64,000 bases of DNA from Mesotaenium endlicherianum (Eukaryota; Streptophyta; Zygnematophyceae; Zygnematales; Mesotaeniaceae), in assembly GCA_009602735.1 (NCBI GenBank), contig WELA01000694.1, forward strand, positions 456,986 to 520,985, in the 5' to 3' direction. Both the position numbers and the translations under genes were made by a program. This document shows, piece by piece, positions 9,800 through 21,399 of the stretch (position 1 is its first letter; every line of letters starts with the position of its first letter). The notes under the pieces are model-generated. The model worked only from the letters and a program-made list of their open reading frames with translations. It made no database searches and was not told the origin of the DNA.

Positions 9800-11890
9800 T
9801 CATGACGACGACGACGGAGCGCCCATGACGAAGGCCGCAGGCGCCGACATCGACGTCCTTGCAGGCCCGGCTTGCCCCGCGCTGACACCTGTCAGCAGCA
9901 ACGCGACGAGTCTTCACTGGCTGACAGGTGGCAGGTCCCAAGCCTGCGCAGTCCTGACCGCCAACTCTGCGATCGGGCCCACCGACGGGTCCACGCAGCA
10001 GCTAGCGCAGCCCTCGCAGGCGCCGACACACGCGCCCATTTCGTGCACTGTTTTGCTGGCGCCAGCAGAGCTGTACAGCGCCTGTATAGCGACAGGTGGC
10101 GCCCTGGCACGAGTCCGCCAGCAGGCCACTCCGGCTGCAGCTTCAGCAGTCGTGCGTGTTACATTTGCGCGGACGTGCGCAGTGTTGCGTACAAGCACGC
10201 AGCAACGGGACAGCCGCCCGCTGCTGGCTGCTGCTAGCAGTAGGTCCCAGCAGCCGCCGCCACGTGTCGCGCACATGCTGGCCAAAGTGCTGACTTTTGG
10301 CACCAGCATGGCCAGGCGCACACGCCCATTTGGGCCGGCGCCACGAACTGCGTTGTGCACGTTCGGCAGCAGCGCAGCTGGCATAGCTCTGACAGCAGCT
10401 GCGCACATGCACCGCCACATGGCGTGCGCACGCAGCCCGGCACAGCGAGGTGCGTCCAGGCGACCGCGACTGGCATCCCCGCATGGGGGGGGCACCCTGG
10501 GCTGCGCTGCGCAGCCAAATCGCCGTTCGGAGCCCCGACGGTGCGCTCAGGCCCGCGCACAGCCAGGGCTTAAACCCTGGCTGCGCACAAAACCCCGACG
10601 CACGCGCAACTTGCGTTTCCTTGTTCGCAACGTACGCACGCGCCAAGGAGGGGGCGCCACAAGCTTCGTCCGGAGCAGCTGCACCCTACGCTCTTGACGA
10701 ACCAGCGTCACGTCAAGGGGGTGCCAAGAGCACTCTGGAGGCGCCACGTAGCAGCCCAGCGGCAGCGCCGCATACTGCGCGCAACAGCGCCAGGCACATT
10801 TGCGCACGCGCAAACAGCGCAGTCGGAGGAGCGCATCGACAGCGCCGCTGGTCAGCGCCCCCGCATGAGCACAGCGCTCGCAACAGCTGCGCACACGTCG
10901 ACACGTGTCATGCGCACACGCCCCAGCACGACCAAATGCGATCTGGCGATCGCGACCGGCATTCTTGCGCAAGGGGGGGCATCCGCGACTACGCTGTGCG
11001 ACCCGACCGCCAGCCGGAGCTCCGACGACACGCTCACAGTTGCGCACAACCAGGGCTTAGCCCCTGGCTGCGCACAAAACCCTAATGCACACGCAATTTG
11101 CGCTGCCGGGGTCGCGACGAATGCACGCACCAGGGGGGGGGCGCCACAAGCTTTGCCCGGTCCCGCCGCACTCCACGTCACCGACGGACTGGCGTTACGA
11201 CGCGTCCACCTCAGGTGCTGCCTGGGGGTGCCACTTGGCAACCCCGTAGCAGCCCCGGACGCTACGCACAGCAGCGCAAGGCGCGCTTGTGCATGCGCGG
11301 CCGATACCGCATCAGCGCGACCAGCGCAGAGGGGGGCGTACAGCGACGGTGCTACAGCAGCGCCAGCGCTAGGTGCACCAGCACCAGCACCACTCGCAGC
11401 GCCAGCGCCAGGTGCGCCAGCGCCACCCGCAACGCTAGTGCCAGCGCCAGCGCCAGGTGTGCCACCTTTAACGCCAGGTGCCTCAGCGCCAGCGCCAGTG
11501 CCAGCGCCAAGTGCGCCACCGTCAGCGCCACCGCCAGAGCCACCTGCAGCGCCAGCACAAAGTGCGCCAGCACCAGCGCCGCTCGCAGCGCCAGCACCAG
11601 GTGCCCCAGCGCCAGCGCTAGCACTTTGCGACGCGTCTGGCCCCGTTGTCGCCACGCGTCGGGCTCCGCAGGCTAAGCACAGGTCCGGCCAGGCACATAC
11701 CAGGTTGGGCGCAGGTGCGTCCATGGACCGGGGAAGGTTTGGCCCGGACTTGCTCTGCACCTTGGCAATGGCATTCCCGCCACGGCCGTCACACGCGCCC
11801 CGGCCTGAAACTACTCTCGCCTGCTGCGCCAGCACGCTGGCGCACGCTACCACTTGGCAGCAGCTCAGCCAGCAGCTCAGCAGCTGATGC
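9800..11890. repeat. GC-rich island with about 487-bp direct duplication
   Basis: Base composition jumps sharply at about 9.80 kb and falls back at about 11.89 kb. Stops are so rare inside that most frames on both strands are open, so no single ORF can be trusted. Two diverged copies of a unit of about 0.49 kb are visible. CCAGGG-CTTAAA-CCCTGG at 10563-10580 recurs as CCAGGG-CTTAGC-CCCTGG at 11050-11067, each followed by CTGCGCACAAAACCC. GGGGGCGCCACAAGCTT at about 10651 recurs at about 11138. The block lies between the two gene sets of the Harbinger element and may be inserted or captured DNA. Confidence 0.6.
11330..11640 (+). repeat. Degenerate GCCAGC/GCCACC hexamer array (Ala-Pro coding in one frame)
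   Basis: The region is built of imperfect 6-base words (GCCAGC, GCACCA, GCGCCA). On the plus strand, in the frame that stays open from about 10694 to 11887, it reads as alternating Ala/Pro with some Ser and Gly, like an extensin- or AGP-type low-complexity segment. The complementary strand is also open. I cannot tell whether this was ever coding. Confidence 0.5.
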
Positions 11891-12268
11891 GCACCCGACC
11901 GCCTAATGCACAAGAGTAGGTAGAATTGCAAAACATGCACATAATTGACAAGTCTGCAAAATGAAAAGAGCACACACAAATTCACGTGAATGATGGACAC
12001 ACAACCTGTAGCACTGAGGTGATTTAACAATGAGTAATGAAAGAATATAGTACAAATTTTACGAAGAAATTGAGCTAAATATACCATGCTGAAGTTAATT
12101 GCTACCTCCATTCTTTGAACCAATATGTTGTCGCTGTACTAAAAGACACATCTATAGAAGAGGCACTAGTTTAAATCCTCTCTCCATGTTAACCTAATAT
12201 TTACAAAAAGACCATTATTTGCTAGTATTGGTTGTTGAGCTCAACAAACCGCTGGCTCAAACAAATAA
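11891..12268. other. AT-rich spacer downstream of the transposase
   Basis: This is 3' flank of the minus-strand transposase gene. No gene or clear repeat is visible. Confidence 0.35.
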
Positions 12269-13774
12269 TCACCTCCATTTGTCATCTAATGTGGCCGTTA
12301 ATATGATGCACAAACAAAGCTCTCTCAAGCGAGTTCCTGCCGTTCTATCTCGTCCTCCACGCTCTGCATCTTCATGATTGGCTGCCCACGGGATCACCTC
12401 CCCTTCAGGAGGGTTGTCAATGCGCCTTTGCCATTCCTCATGAATGGCAAGGTTACACCTGACAAGAATTTGCATGTTATGCAAGATGCAGCAGCTCCTA
12501 AGCTGCTTTTCTAGAATTCCAGTTGCTGCTGAATGATTTACTCTACCTCCAAACATGTGCCACACACCCTTGAGGATCCCAAAAGCGCGCTCTATAACCA
12601 TGCGCGTAGATGACAAGCTAGTATTAAACAACTTCTGCTCGTCGCTAAGACACATATTGTTCTCTCTCTTGAATGGAACCAGTAACCAGTGGTCAGGTGC
12701 GTAGCCCCCATCAGCAACAATGTAGGGAGGGACAGGGTGGTCTTCCACAATAACAGAAGGACCCCTAAACAACCTCAAGTTTTGCCAGTTTTTCCTACTC
12801 AGCCAGGAACGCCTCAAGATGCGTTCATCATGCATGTTGCCAGCAGCACCTATGGCAACATCCAGAAACATGGCGTTGTGGCCTACGACTGCCTGCAAGC
12901 ATATGCTATAGTTAAAGTTTTTATCCCAATAAGAAGTAGGGTCTCCTTTAGCTGGCTTCTGGCACTCAATATGACTAACATCTAGGGCCCCCACACAATT
13001 GGGAAAGCTCCTGAAGCGACTCATTCCTTGTATGGCAGCCTGCAAAGGTTGGCCCATGAAAGGCATGCGTAGCAAGAAACCAAGCTCGTTGTTCATAGCC
13101 TTGTAGAACTTCTGGTCAATCTGGTAACAGGTCGTAACTCCTAGTCCAAAAAGTGATGACAGTTCCAGGTAGGTCATGCCAGATCCTAGCTTGGTAACAG
13201 CATACAGCACCATTGTAGGTACATCTATAGACCTGTTCAGGATGGAAGCAAAGCAGGGAGGAGGATGGGTACAAATGTATGGGGCTATGAGGCTCACTAT
13301 TATCATCCAGAACCGAACTTCAATGCGGAAAAGAGGCCGCCATTGTTCCGGATCCTGCGACGCAACGACCTCTTTGAGAGTGCGACTCCAGTGCGTAGTG
13401 CGTGGTCTAATGTACCATTGAGGGCCCTAAGCTTGCTGGAATAACAGCTGAATGCGTGCTTCTGTGAGGTCCGAGTCTAATTGCACAAGGGCGCTTTGAA
13501 AAACGGTACTGCCAGGGTATGTCAGAGGGAAATATAAGCGCTTGCCACTGGCAGAGGAGTGTACATCGAGGAGGTCAGTGAGGTGCTCCATGTCGTCGTC
13601 CGAATCAGGGGCATATGGAGTAAGCGATGTGTCCATAGGTTGGTCTACATCCGAATCACTGTCGGATTCGAACACCTCATGTATTGTTTGCCATGAGGCA
13701 TATGCAGCTACTACCAGATCGTCAACTAAACTGTCGTCTGAATTAGAGACAGAAGGCGAGTTTACACACGACAT
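12269..13774 (-). pseudogene. PIF/Harbinger DDE transposase
   Basis: ATG at 13774 (MSCVNSP) opens a 501-residue frame ending at 12269, interrupted by one in-frame TAG at about codon 116 (13427-13429). The N-terminal part is acidic and Ser/Asp-rich. The catalytic core (DDE_Tnp_4 type) is intact. The first Asp is in GALDVSHIE (residue 265), the second in VADGGYAPDHWL (355) and the Glu in VIERAFGILKGVW (395). A helix-turn-helix-like stretch (TYLELSSLFGLGVTTCYQID) precedes it. Harbinger transposases cut and paste DNA into three-base targets with help from a Myb-like partner, which here is the convergent gene at 5793-8458. With only one stop and a complete triad this is a young corpse. An intron or read-through at codon 116 cannot be excluded. 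Terminal inverted repeats were not found. Confidence 0.85.
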
Positions 13775-16292
13775 CACATGGACTGTGAAGAAGAAGGAGC
13801 GGCCATGGACGAAGAGAGGAAGAAGAGTACAGAGAGAAGTGCACAGTGAGAAGTGCACAGAGGGGAAAGAGGGATATGAGAAAGCTAAGCCACAAGCGCT
13901 GCGCTTCGCTGTCGGAGACCTCTGAGCGACAGAAAGGGAGACGGTCGGCCTACAAGATGGTGAGGCTGGCAAGCGTTTAGGGCAGCGACCTACCCGTTTC
14001 CGAAATAATTTTACTGACCACGGCCAGTCGGTGCCTGTCGGTAGAGCTTTTTGAAAGACACGAAGCAATTTGCGTTTGTATTGAACATGTGCACCTTCGG
14101 ACAGCTTCGGAGCTCACAAGGTTTCTCCAAGTTCACGACGACAAAGCGCTTGCGTCAGAAAAATGATGTCATTGTCATCGAAGGTTTAGACATCAAAACT
14201 TCAGACTGCTCTCAATGCAAATGCGTTGTAAGAGAAGTAGAAGGGTGACATGTCTAGTTCTGCGTAATTGGTGAACGCTGCACGTCGGGGTAATCCCAAC
14301 GCCCGACGTTCTTCACTCACTTCAAGTTCCTAAAAATTTGGCGAGCTTGATATGCATTCTGAGCGCCCGGTTGACGGATCTGATGAATTGTCGTATTTGA
14401 ATGAGTAATTGTGCTACCGGTAACGAATTGGTTCACTGTCGTGTCATGTGATACAGCTGGAAACTATTCATGTCTTTAGACTATCTTTAGATTCTGTCAG
14501 GTGCTATTCAGGTATTTCAGCGGTCTACGGAGGTGGTCAGCAAAAGCAAAGGGTCGTGCAATAATTTTCGTGCATGCGGTCTGCCGCTCGGGAGCCCGGC
14601 CTTCAGGAATCCGAACAACTATAGTATACGCGAATTAATCCTAATTAGTCGTCGCCTCGCGTCGGTGTTTTCGCCTCGCATATTTTAAGGCAGCTCTCAT
14701 TAACCAGCACGGAAATTTGTTTGAAGTCGAGTATGAGTTCTGAAAAATATTGTAGCTATGGGTATTTTCAAAAATAAGCTAAGGTATCCACCACTTTAGA
14801 TTTCATATTGAGACAGCTTTCGCCGAGAAGATTTGTTCATTGAATCATATCGCAGTACATGGTAATCTTCTGCTGCTCACCTGTTACATACTTCCCAACC
14901 TATGTCATGGCTACCAAGAACCTGCGCCGTACCCAGGTGTACCGGCTGTCCTGAAGTCTCCTGTAATTTCGTTTGTTCCCGATGAGTAATTTACGCGGTT
15001 TATCCTCGTCTAATTTGTTGTGGCAGTTTTTGCAGCAGAGGCTTGTTCTTCGAAGCAGACTAGCGTCCTGGAAGTCAACAGAAAGTTGTCCGAAGTGGCC
15101 CAAATGGGTCTGGACTGGTCAGGGACTCTGGAGTCTGGACTCTGGACTCTGGACGCTGGAGTCTGGACTCCGGAATCCGAAGCAGGCTTCGAGGAGTCCC
15201 ACCTGGTCCTATAGGGTCACCCGAGGACGGAAACTGACAAGCTGCTTGCGCACCCTATCAGCGGAATGCAGCTGCTCGCGGTCTGGTGTGTCGTGCAGTG
15301 CCTTCACTCGTGGGTAAGTCGAAGGAGCCTGCTTTGTTTTACACAGCACTGCACACCATACACCACACAGCACACAGCACACAGCTCAGTGCTGTACACC
15401 GTGAGAAGCAATCTGTGAAGCAAATCGATGCTTATTGGGTATGTTCGTGGTAGACCATGTTTTAAAACGTGCAAATTCGAATTGTCGTTGTTCGCAGGTG
15501 CATGGTTCAGTTGAAAGCTGGTTGAAAGTAAACTTTTGGCTTCAATACCACGTTGCACGGGACGTTTAGGATTGTCAGGGTGATGCTATATACATAAGCT
15601 GGACGGCACAGGTCCACCCTGGAAAACTGTGAAACAGTACGTGGAGGGGCGGTTGCCTGTGGCGTGTCCACACTTGCACAATCGTCACTGTGGATTCCCA
15701 ACTTTCATGCAACTTGGTTTGAGAGGGTCAGCTGGGACATTCAGCTCGTACAAAAGAGGTTACTAGCAACAATATTGAAACGTCGTAAACAATCTGAGAG
15801 GTTTTGAAGGAAAACGATAAGTAGAGTTGGCACACCTGGAAGCCATTTAAGAAACCTATTCCATTGCCTCAGAAGTAAGAAAAAAAAACTCGCGAAGCAT
15901 CTTATATAGCGGTGAAGAAGAAAGGGCTCTGGTGGTAGAAGGAGGGCGACATGGCGCAGAACGTAAGGACCAAGCTCGCTCTCTAATCCCTTTTCGTTGT
16001 CGGAGGGATTCGTTGTTGCCAAATTTACCCCAGACCCAGAGAAGGAACCGCATAGGCTGCCTTTGCGTTTGTCTGTCTTGCATTCAGACACACTATGTTG
16101 CCTACAGACCAGGATAAAAGAGGTGTTTTAGGCACGTCACAGGCTACAACACAAAACCCACAAACCATTAAGTTGATAGTAGAATAGGTCACATTTAGAC
16201 TTGCATCTGACCCAATTAAGAATATGTTCTGCGACCCAAAGCCCCCTAACTCTGCTTTCCTGACCTATCATTTCCATTTTCTTGCTTCACAA
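13775..16292. other. Intergenic, no gene seen; short minisatellite inside
   Basis: It holds the presumed 5' end of the transposase unit and the upstream region of the beta-helix gene. At 15118-15175 a GGACTCTGGA/GTCTGGACTCTGG motif is repeated several times, and at 15340-15400 there is a CACAGCA-rich stretch. No RNA gene or coding exon could be supported. Confidence 0.4.
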
Positions 16293-19200
16293 ATGGTGCA
16301 GGCTATACGTGTACTTGCGCTCGCCGCTTTTGTGGCGGTTGCTGCTGCGAGCGTGTGGGAGCCCTCCAGGGCTGGTTCGAACGTGTATGGCATCGACTAC
16401 TATGACGAGGACCCCGAGTGGTTCGAGGAGCACGCGGAGGCCGTGAGCAGCCACAGGGTGCTGGAGGAGAGGATCGCCAGCCACAACGAGAGGCGTATCT
16501 TGGCTGGACTGGACGGCCCCCCCCTCACCATGCCCAACAGTAGGCTTACTCTCTGTGTACCCTTCACTTGCTTGCTGGATTTCTTCGGAGTGCAATAAGG
16601 CCGGCCTGGTGGAGCCCCTCATGGCTTTGTATGTGCTTGCCCCGCTTTCTCTTCGTTCGTATCGCACCCGATGCAGCAGGACGCGTCACGCTTCTATGCT
16701 GACTCAGCGCTTTCTAGGCTTCTAGCAATGCTTTCTTCGTGTACTTGCATGGCCGCTCAGGACACAGTTCTTGCGTTGTCCAGTCCACGACGCCCTTGGC
16801 AGCTTGTCTCATCCGATCAACAGCATTTCTGAGACCTGCACCCACAATACGTTTGTTTCTGTTTGGCCTGCCAGGCACACTGCTGACCCACTGCTCACTA
16901 TCACTATCTGTCGGGTGTTGCCGTGTCTTGCCCAACCAACAGCTGCTGGGCCCTGCTCTGCCAATGTGATCTCCATGCAAGCCTCGACTCTGGCCGAGCT
17001 CAATGCGCGCGTCACGTACCCGCCCACGCAGACCGTGTGGGTCACCCTCACGGTCAGTGCTCATCGCCTGCCTGCACCTGCTTCCCAGTCTTGCCTTTGC
17101 ATGCATGCACTGTGATGCTCGTTGTCCTCGACCACAGGTATGCCTGTCCATACATTCTGGCCATACACGCCCATCCCCCGCGAGCCATTTTCGCGCAGAG
17201 GAGGAGGCGTGAACCTTCTGACTCGGCGTGGCCCTTCTGACTCGGCTCGCTGACTTTGGCTTTCGCCTGCTGCTGAGGCTGCCATGCATGCAACTGACTG
17301 CTGCCACGCTTTACTGTGGATATGCTCCACGATGGCTGGACCGCTGGATCGCTGCATGCTGACAGCGTGCTGTCGCTTGTGGATTTGTTGGTGTTCTCCA
17401 GAGCGACATTGTGGTGACTGCCTCGCTCGTGTTCGGCAAGAACTTCTCGTGCACAGTTGTCCAGTCCGCATACCCCGTAAGTTCGCCGCCCTCACCATGT
17501 ATTATTGTTCTTCAGTCGGGAGGTGGTCAATCTGATGCCAGACTGGCCTGAGCAACTCTTCCATGCAGAGCTCTCACTCCATGCCTGCTTGTGGGGCCTA
17601 CCATTTCGAAAGGTGCTCGTGAATGCACTGTCTGTTGTATACCACTATGCCTTGTCTTGCATGAATCATAGGCATGAGGACCATGTGTCATGCTTGTGTG
17701 ATTGCAACCTCCTCTTTCAATACATCTAATCTGTGCTCTGTTGCTTGTTTGTGCATCCATTTATCCAGACTGGCAGCACCATCTCCGCCCTCACAGACAC
17801 GTTCCCCCCCCTCGTCATCAAGGGAGCCAACAACATCCTCACCATCGGAATCAACGTCAACATTCCAGTTGGCAGTAAGTAGCAGCCTCTGTTCCCTGTG
17901 TCCTAATGCAGCTGCCCCTTGAGCACCTCCTCTAGCTATCTGCTCTTCCGCTCCGTGTGCGTAATCCCCCTCTCGTTGACAGACTGCTGTGCTGTTGCCC
18001 CGGCCCTCGGCCCTTTCCTTCCCACCCCCTCCCTTCTCTCGCCAGCACGTCTCCCCTGCCCTCCTGATAGTCTCCCTTGGTGTGATTGCAACAGGCACGT
18101 CTGGTTTCTGCAACATGAAGCCGTACGGCAAGGAGGTGCCTACCGACTTTGGAGGCACCAGGTTCATCTGCCCTGCCATCTTCGTCGACTGGTCGTGGGG
18201 CATCCAGATTACCCAGGTGAGCAGAACAGGCCCCCCTCGCCAGTCCACCTGTCCACTCAGCGTAGCTTTTGCCGCCTGCCTGCCTGCCTCTGCGGCCTCC
18301 AGCCCCTCACCTTTCACTTTCCTCTATTTTTCTCGTTGATTACATATATCTGTTCATGTGCAACATTTGTCCATGTGTTTGCAATGCGAGTGCGTTTTTT
18401 AATCTCATGCAAGCTTGGAAGCCTGCAGGGTGCTCTTAGCAACGGCAGTGCGCTTCTTCCTGGCTTTTCTGAACCTGTCGCGTGTGATCACGGTGGGGTT
18501 GCGCAGGCCACTGTGTACGGGCGCATCGATTTGACCAACATCAACAACACCGTCATTGACTCCTTGAACATGAACACCTACTTTGTGAGTTTTCCTAGAC
18601 GCCCCTTGCCCTTGACCCTATAAATCCCGTCCGCTGGCCTGCTGATGCAGTTCCATGTCATCGTATTATTTTTTATTATGTTAGGTAATTGTGAGTTGTT
18701 GTCGTGCTCTTGACTCTCACGACGCCAGAGCTCTGCATGCAGTACTGCTAAGCCCTTCAGCTTCCTTGAGGGCTGGATGTTGAGCGCCCTGCCCTGCCTT
18801 GCCCGACTGTAGTCACGACGTGTAGCACCTCACGACTGACGATATGACGATGTGCCTTTTTGCTGCTGCTGCTGCTGCTGCTGCTGCTTGTTATGACACA
18901 GTGGGACAATGCCACCATCCGCGTCATGAACACGGGCGACTCTCCCCTGCTTATTGGAGGCAACGTGTCGGTCACCAACAACAACATCACGGGTGCGTGG
19001 GTGGGAGTCATGGTGTACAACCACGCAGCCGGCGTGCTCGTCGCCAACAACTACATCTCGCGATTCTATCAGAACGGCATCCAGCTCGGTCAGGGCGTGC
19101 ACTTCGTCGGCGACGCCATGCTCAACACCGTCGTCAAGTACGCTCACTCTCCCTCCCTCACGTGCCTCCCAGACGTCTCTCTCGATTCACGCAGTACCGT

Positions 19201-21399
19201 ATGTGTCCTCTATCTGTAGCCCCTTGCGCGCTTCCTTCCATGCATCCGCCTCGGCTTGCCACCGCCGCACACTGTCTATAGAGTGCTGTCTATTGTGCCT
19301 GGTGTTAGTCCTACTTGCACCTTGACGTGTGTGTGCCTTCTACAGCATCCAGCCAGTGCATCCGGTGCAGCCTTGCAGCTAGTAGGCGGGCGTGGAGCGT
19401 ATTCTGACATCTGTTACCTTGTGTGAAACCTGGCAGCAACTACGTCATCACGCTGCCCACAGACATCAAGATGCCGGACAACGCGGGCATTTACTTCGAC
19501 CTGCACTGGGTGAACCCCGGCAACTACCTGTCGGGCAACTACATCCTCGGCGGAGAGCACTGCTACTACCTCGACTACGCCAGCTCCTTCATCACCATCA
19601 ACGGCGGCGTCTGCTACTATGTAAGCCTTTGCCTTCTCCCCCTCACTTGCTGTTACTGTTGCTTTCATACTTCAGAGTCAGTCTATGCGGTCACCACTAC
19701 TCAGCCAAAAGGTTGGACGATCACTGTCCCCAGTCCCGTCCTTCTCTGCTGCCATTGGACAAATGATAGACCAGGCTGACAGGATACTCCCAGCGTTTTT
19801 CTCGAGTCTGGTGTTTTTCGTGGTCCTTTCCTCCCGAATGCCTTGTCACTTTTCCCTCACATATCATCCCCTTGTGCTGCCTGCAGAACAAGGACGGAGT
19901 CAAGATCAACACCGGCCACGGCAACAACGTGACAGACATGCTGGTGGTGACGCCTCAGTCCCGCTCCGGCTGGATCAGCGCCCAGAACTACTACATCAAC
20001 AACTGCGCCCTCTGCCCCGGCTGCTACTGGGAGAAGGTCCGCCGTATGATATTCAACACCCCCATCTTCACAGCTGTAAGTCCTCGTTGCTTTCAAGCCC
20101 TTTCCCCCTCCTCTCCCCTCCCCCTGTCTTTCGCTCTCGATCTCCATCCTGTACCTTATCTGGTTCTACCTTTTTCATAGTACTTCTGGGCCCTTCTGCG
20201 TGGTTGACCTTACAAAGGGTTCCTTTGTTTCCGGTTGTTTTGTGCAGACCTTCCCCTATCTGAACGACTGGTGCTCCAGGACTCAGGTGTCCGGAGTGAC
20301 CTGCAACCCCGCCAGCGGAGTCACAGCTGACGTCACGGGAGCATGCAGTGGAATCCCCACCAACAACGTCCTCATGACATACGTCATCGACCCCAAGAAG
20401 GGCACCAACTACCCGTGAGTGTGCCCCCCTGGCCCCCCCGGCGCCGCCTCTGCGGCTACTCCTGTTGCCGCTGCTCCTATATTACGCCGCCGCAGGTGGC
20501 ACAGCTGCAGCTGCTACTGCTGCTGCAAGTGTTGGTGCTGCTGCTGGTGGTGGTGCATGAGCTGGCCAGTGCACCACCCAACTTTCCACGCTGGGTGCCC
20601 CTTCCCTTCTTTCATCCTTCTTCCGAAGCTCACCTGCTCTTCTCCTCTCGCATGCTTGCGCAGACTGGCGTACTTGAGCATCACGGGCGTTCCTGCGGTG
20701 CCAGACCTCAACTCCATGGCCTTCTCCGCCATGAACTCCACGGGCCTGGGCTTCAACAACCCCCAGGGCCTGGACTACGGCCTCAGCAGCGGATCGTCGC
20801 CCCTGCTGGCCAAGGAGCCCTCCTTCACGGCCGTCGCCATCGCCAAGGTGGGCCCGCAGCCGGTGCCCCTGACCCAGTACTACAGCTACTTCAACCAGCC
20901 CAGCCCCGTGTGGGCCAAGGTGTACACGTGGCCGCCCGTGGACTGCAACGTGCCGGCGGCGACGACCGGCACGAACTCGCTGAGCTCGTTCGCCGCCTTC
21001 TTCGGCAAGCCGCAGAAGAACCCCGCCACCGACCGCTCCAGCATGGACCCCACGATGAACAACATCAAGAACCTCGGCGCGCAGCTCCAGTTCGAGGCTG
21101 CCACCTTCCGGTCCTCGGGCCGCGCGCCCGTCAACGCGGACGTCACGGAGATCAAGGCGGACGGCAGCTTGAAGGCGGCCGGCGACGACGCGGCTGCCGC
21201 CCCGCCGCCCGCTCCCTCGGGCCCCCGTCGCCGCCGCCACCGCCGCCACCGCGCCCACAGGCCCCACCGCGCCCAGAGGATCCGCAGGGGAGGAGCCACT
21301 TTGACCAAGCTTACACAGGTCTCCAAGGCCACCGAGGCCACCAGTGTGGGCCTTTCGCCTCTTGCTGCCCTGGCAGCCATGGCCCGCCACGAGCCGTAG
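16293..21399 (+). CDS. Secreted right-handed parallel beta-helix protein (pectin-lyase-like fold)
   Basis: Eleven exons fit GT-AG rules and keep phase, giving 749 residues: 16293-16539, 16943-17052, 17402-17476, 17769-17874, 18095-18216, 18507-18584, 18902-19137, 19437-19620, 19887-20075, 20248-20414 and 20664-21399. Residues 1-20 form a signal peptide (AIRVLALAAFVAVAAAS). The middle, about residues 150-450, is a ladder of short strands with Asn-rich turns (NNNITGAWVGVMVYNH, NNYISRFYQNGIQLG, SGNYILGGEHCYYLDY), typical of parallel beta-helices. Two Cys clusters (NNCALCPGC and later) suggest disulfides. The C-terminal region is not helix-like, with a Pro/Ala linker at about 679-690, a very basic Arg/His stretch at about 691-715 and a hydrophobic end. 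Known relatives act on or bind cell-wall polysaccharides (lyases, epimerases), but no catalytic set was assigned, so the enzymatic role is open. Exons are clearly richer in GC than introns. Confidence 0.85.
18861..18889 (+). repeat. TGC trinucleotide microsatellite in an intron
   Basis: About eight or nine TGC units lie in the intron just before exon 7 of the beta-helix gene, close to its acceptor site at 18901. Length variation here could affect branch point to acceptor spacing. Confidence 0.7.

Noticed and set aside
10694-12123. Long open frames on both strands (about 400 residues each) as genes
   Set aside because: All frames are open because the island is almost free of A/T-rich stop codons. 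The products are low complexity and no splice or start context favours one.
5000-14600. Terminal inverted repeats of the Harbinger element
   Set aside because: Candidate ends near 5.2-5.7 and 13.9-14.3 kb were compared by eye without a convincing inverted match.
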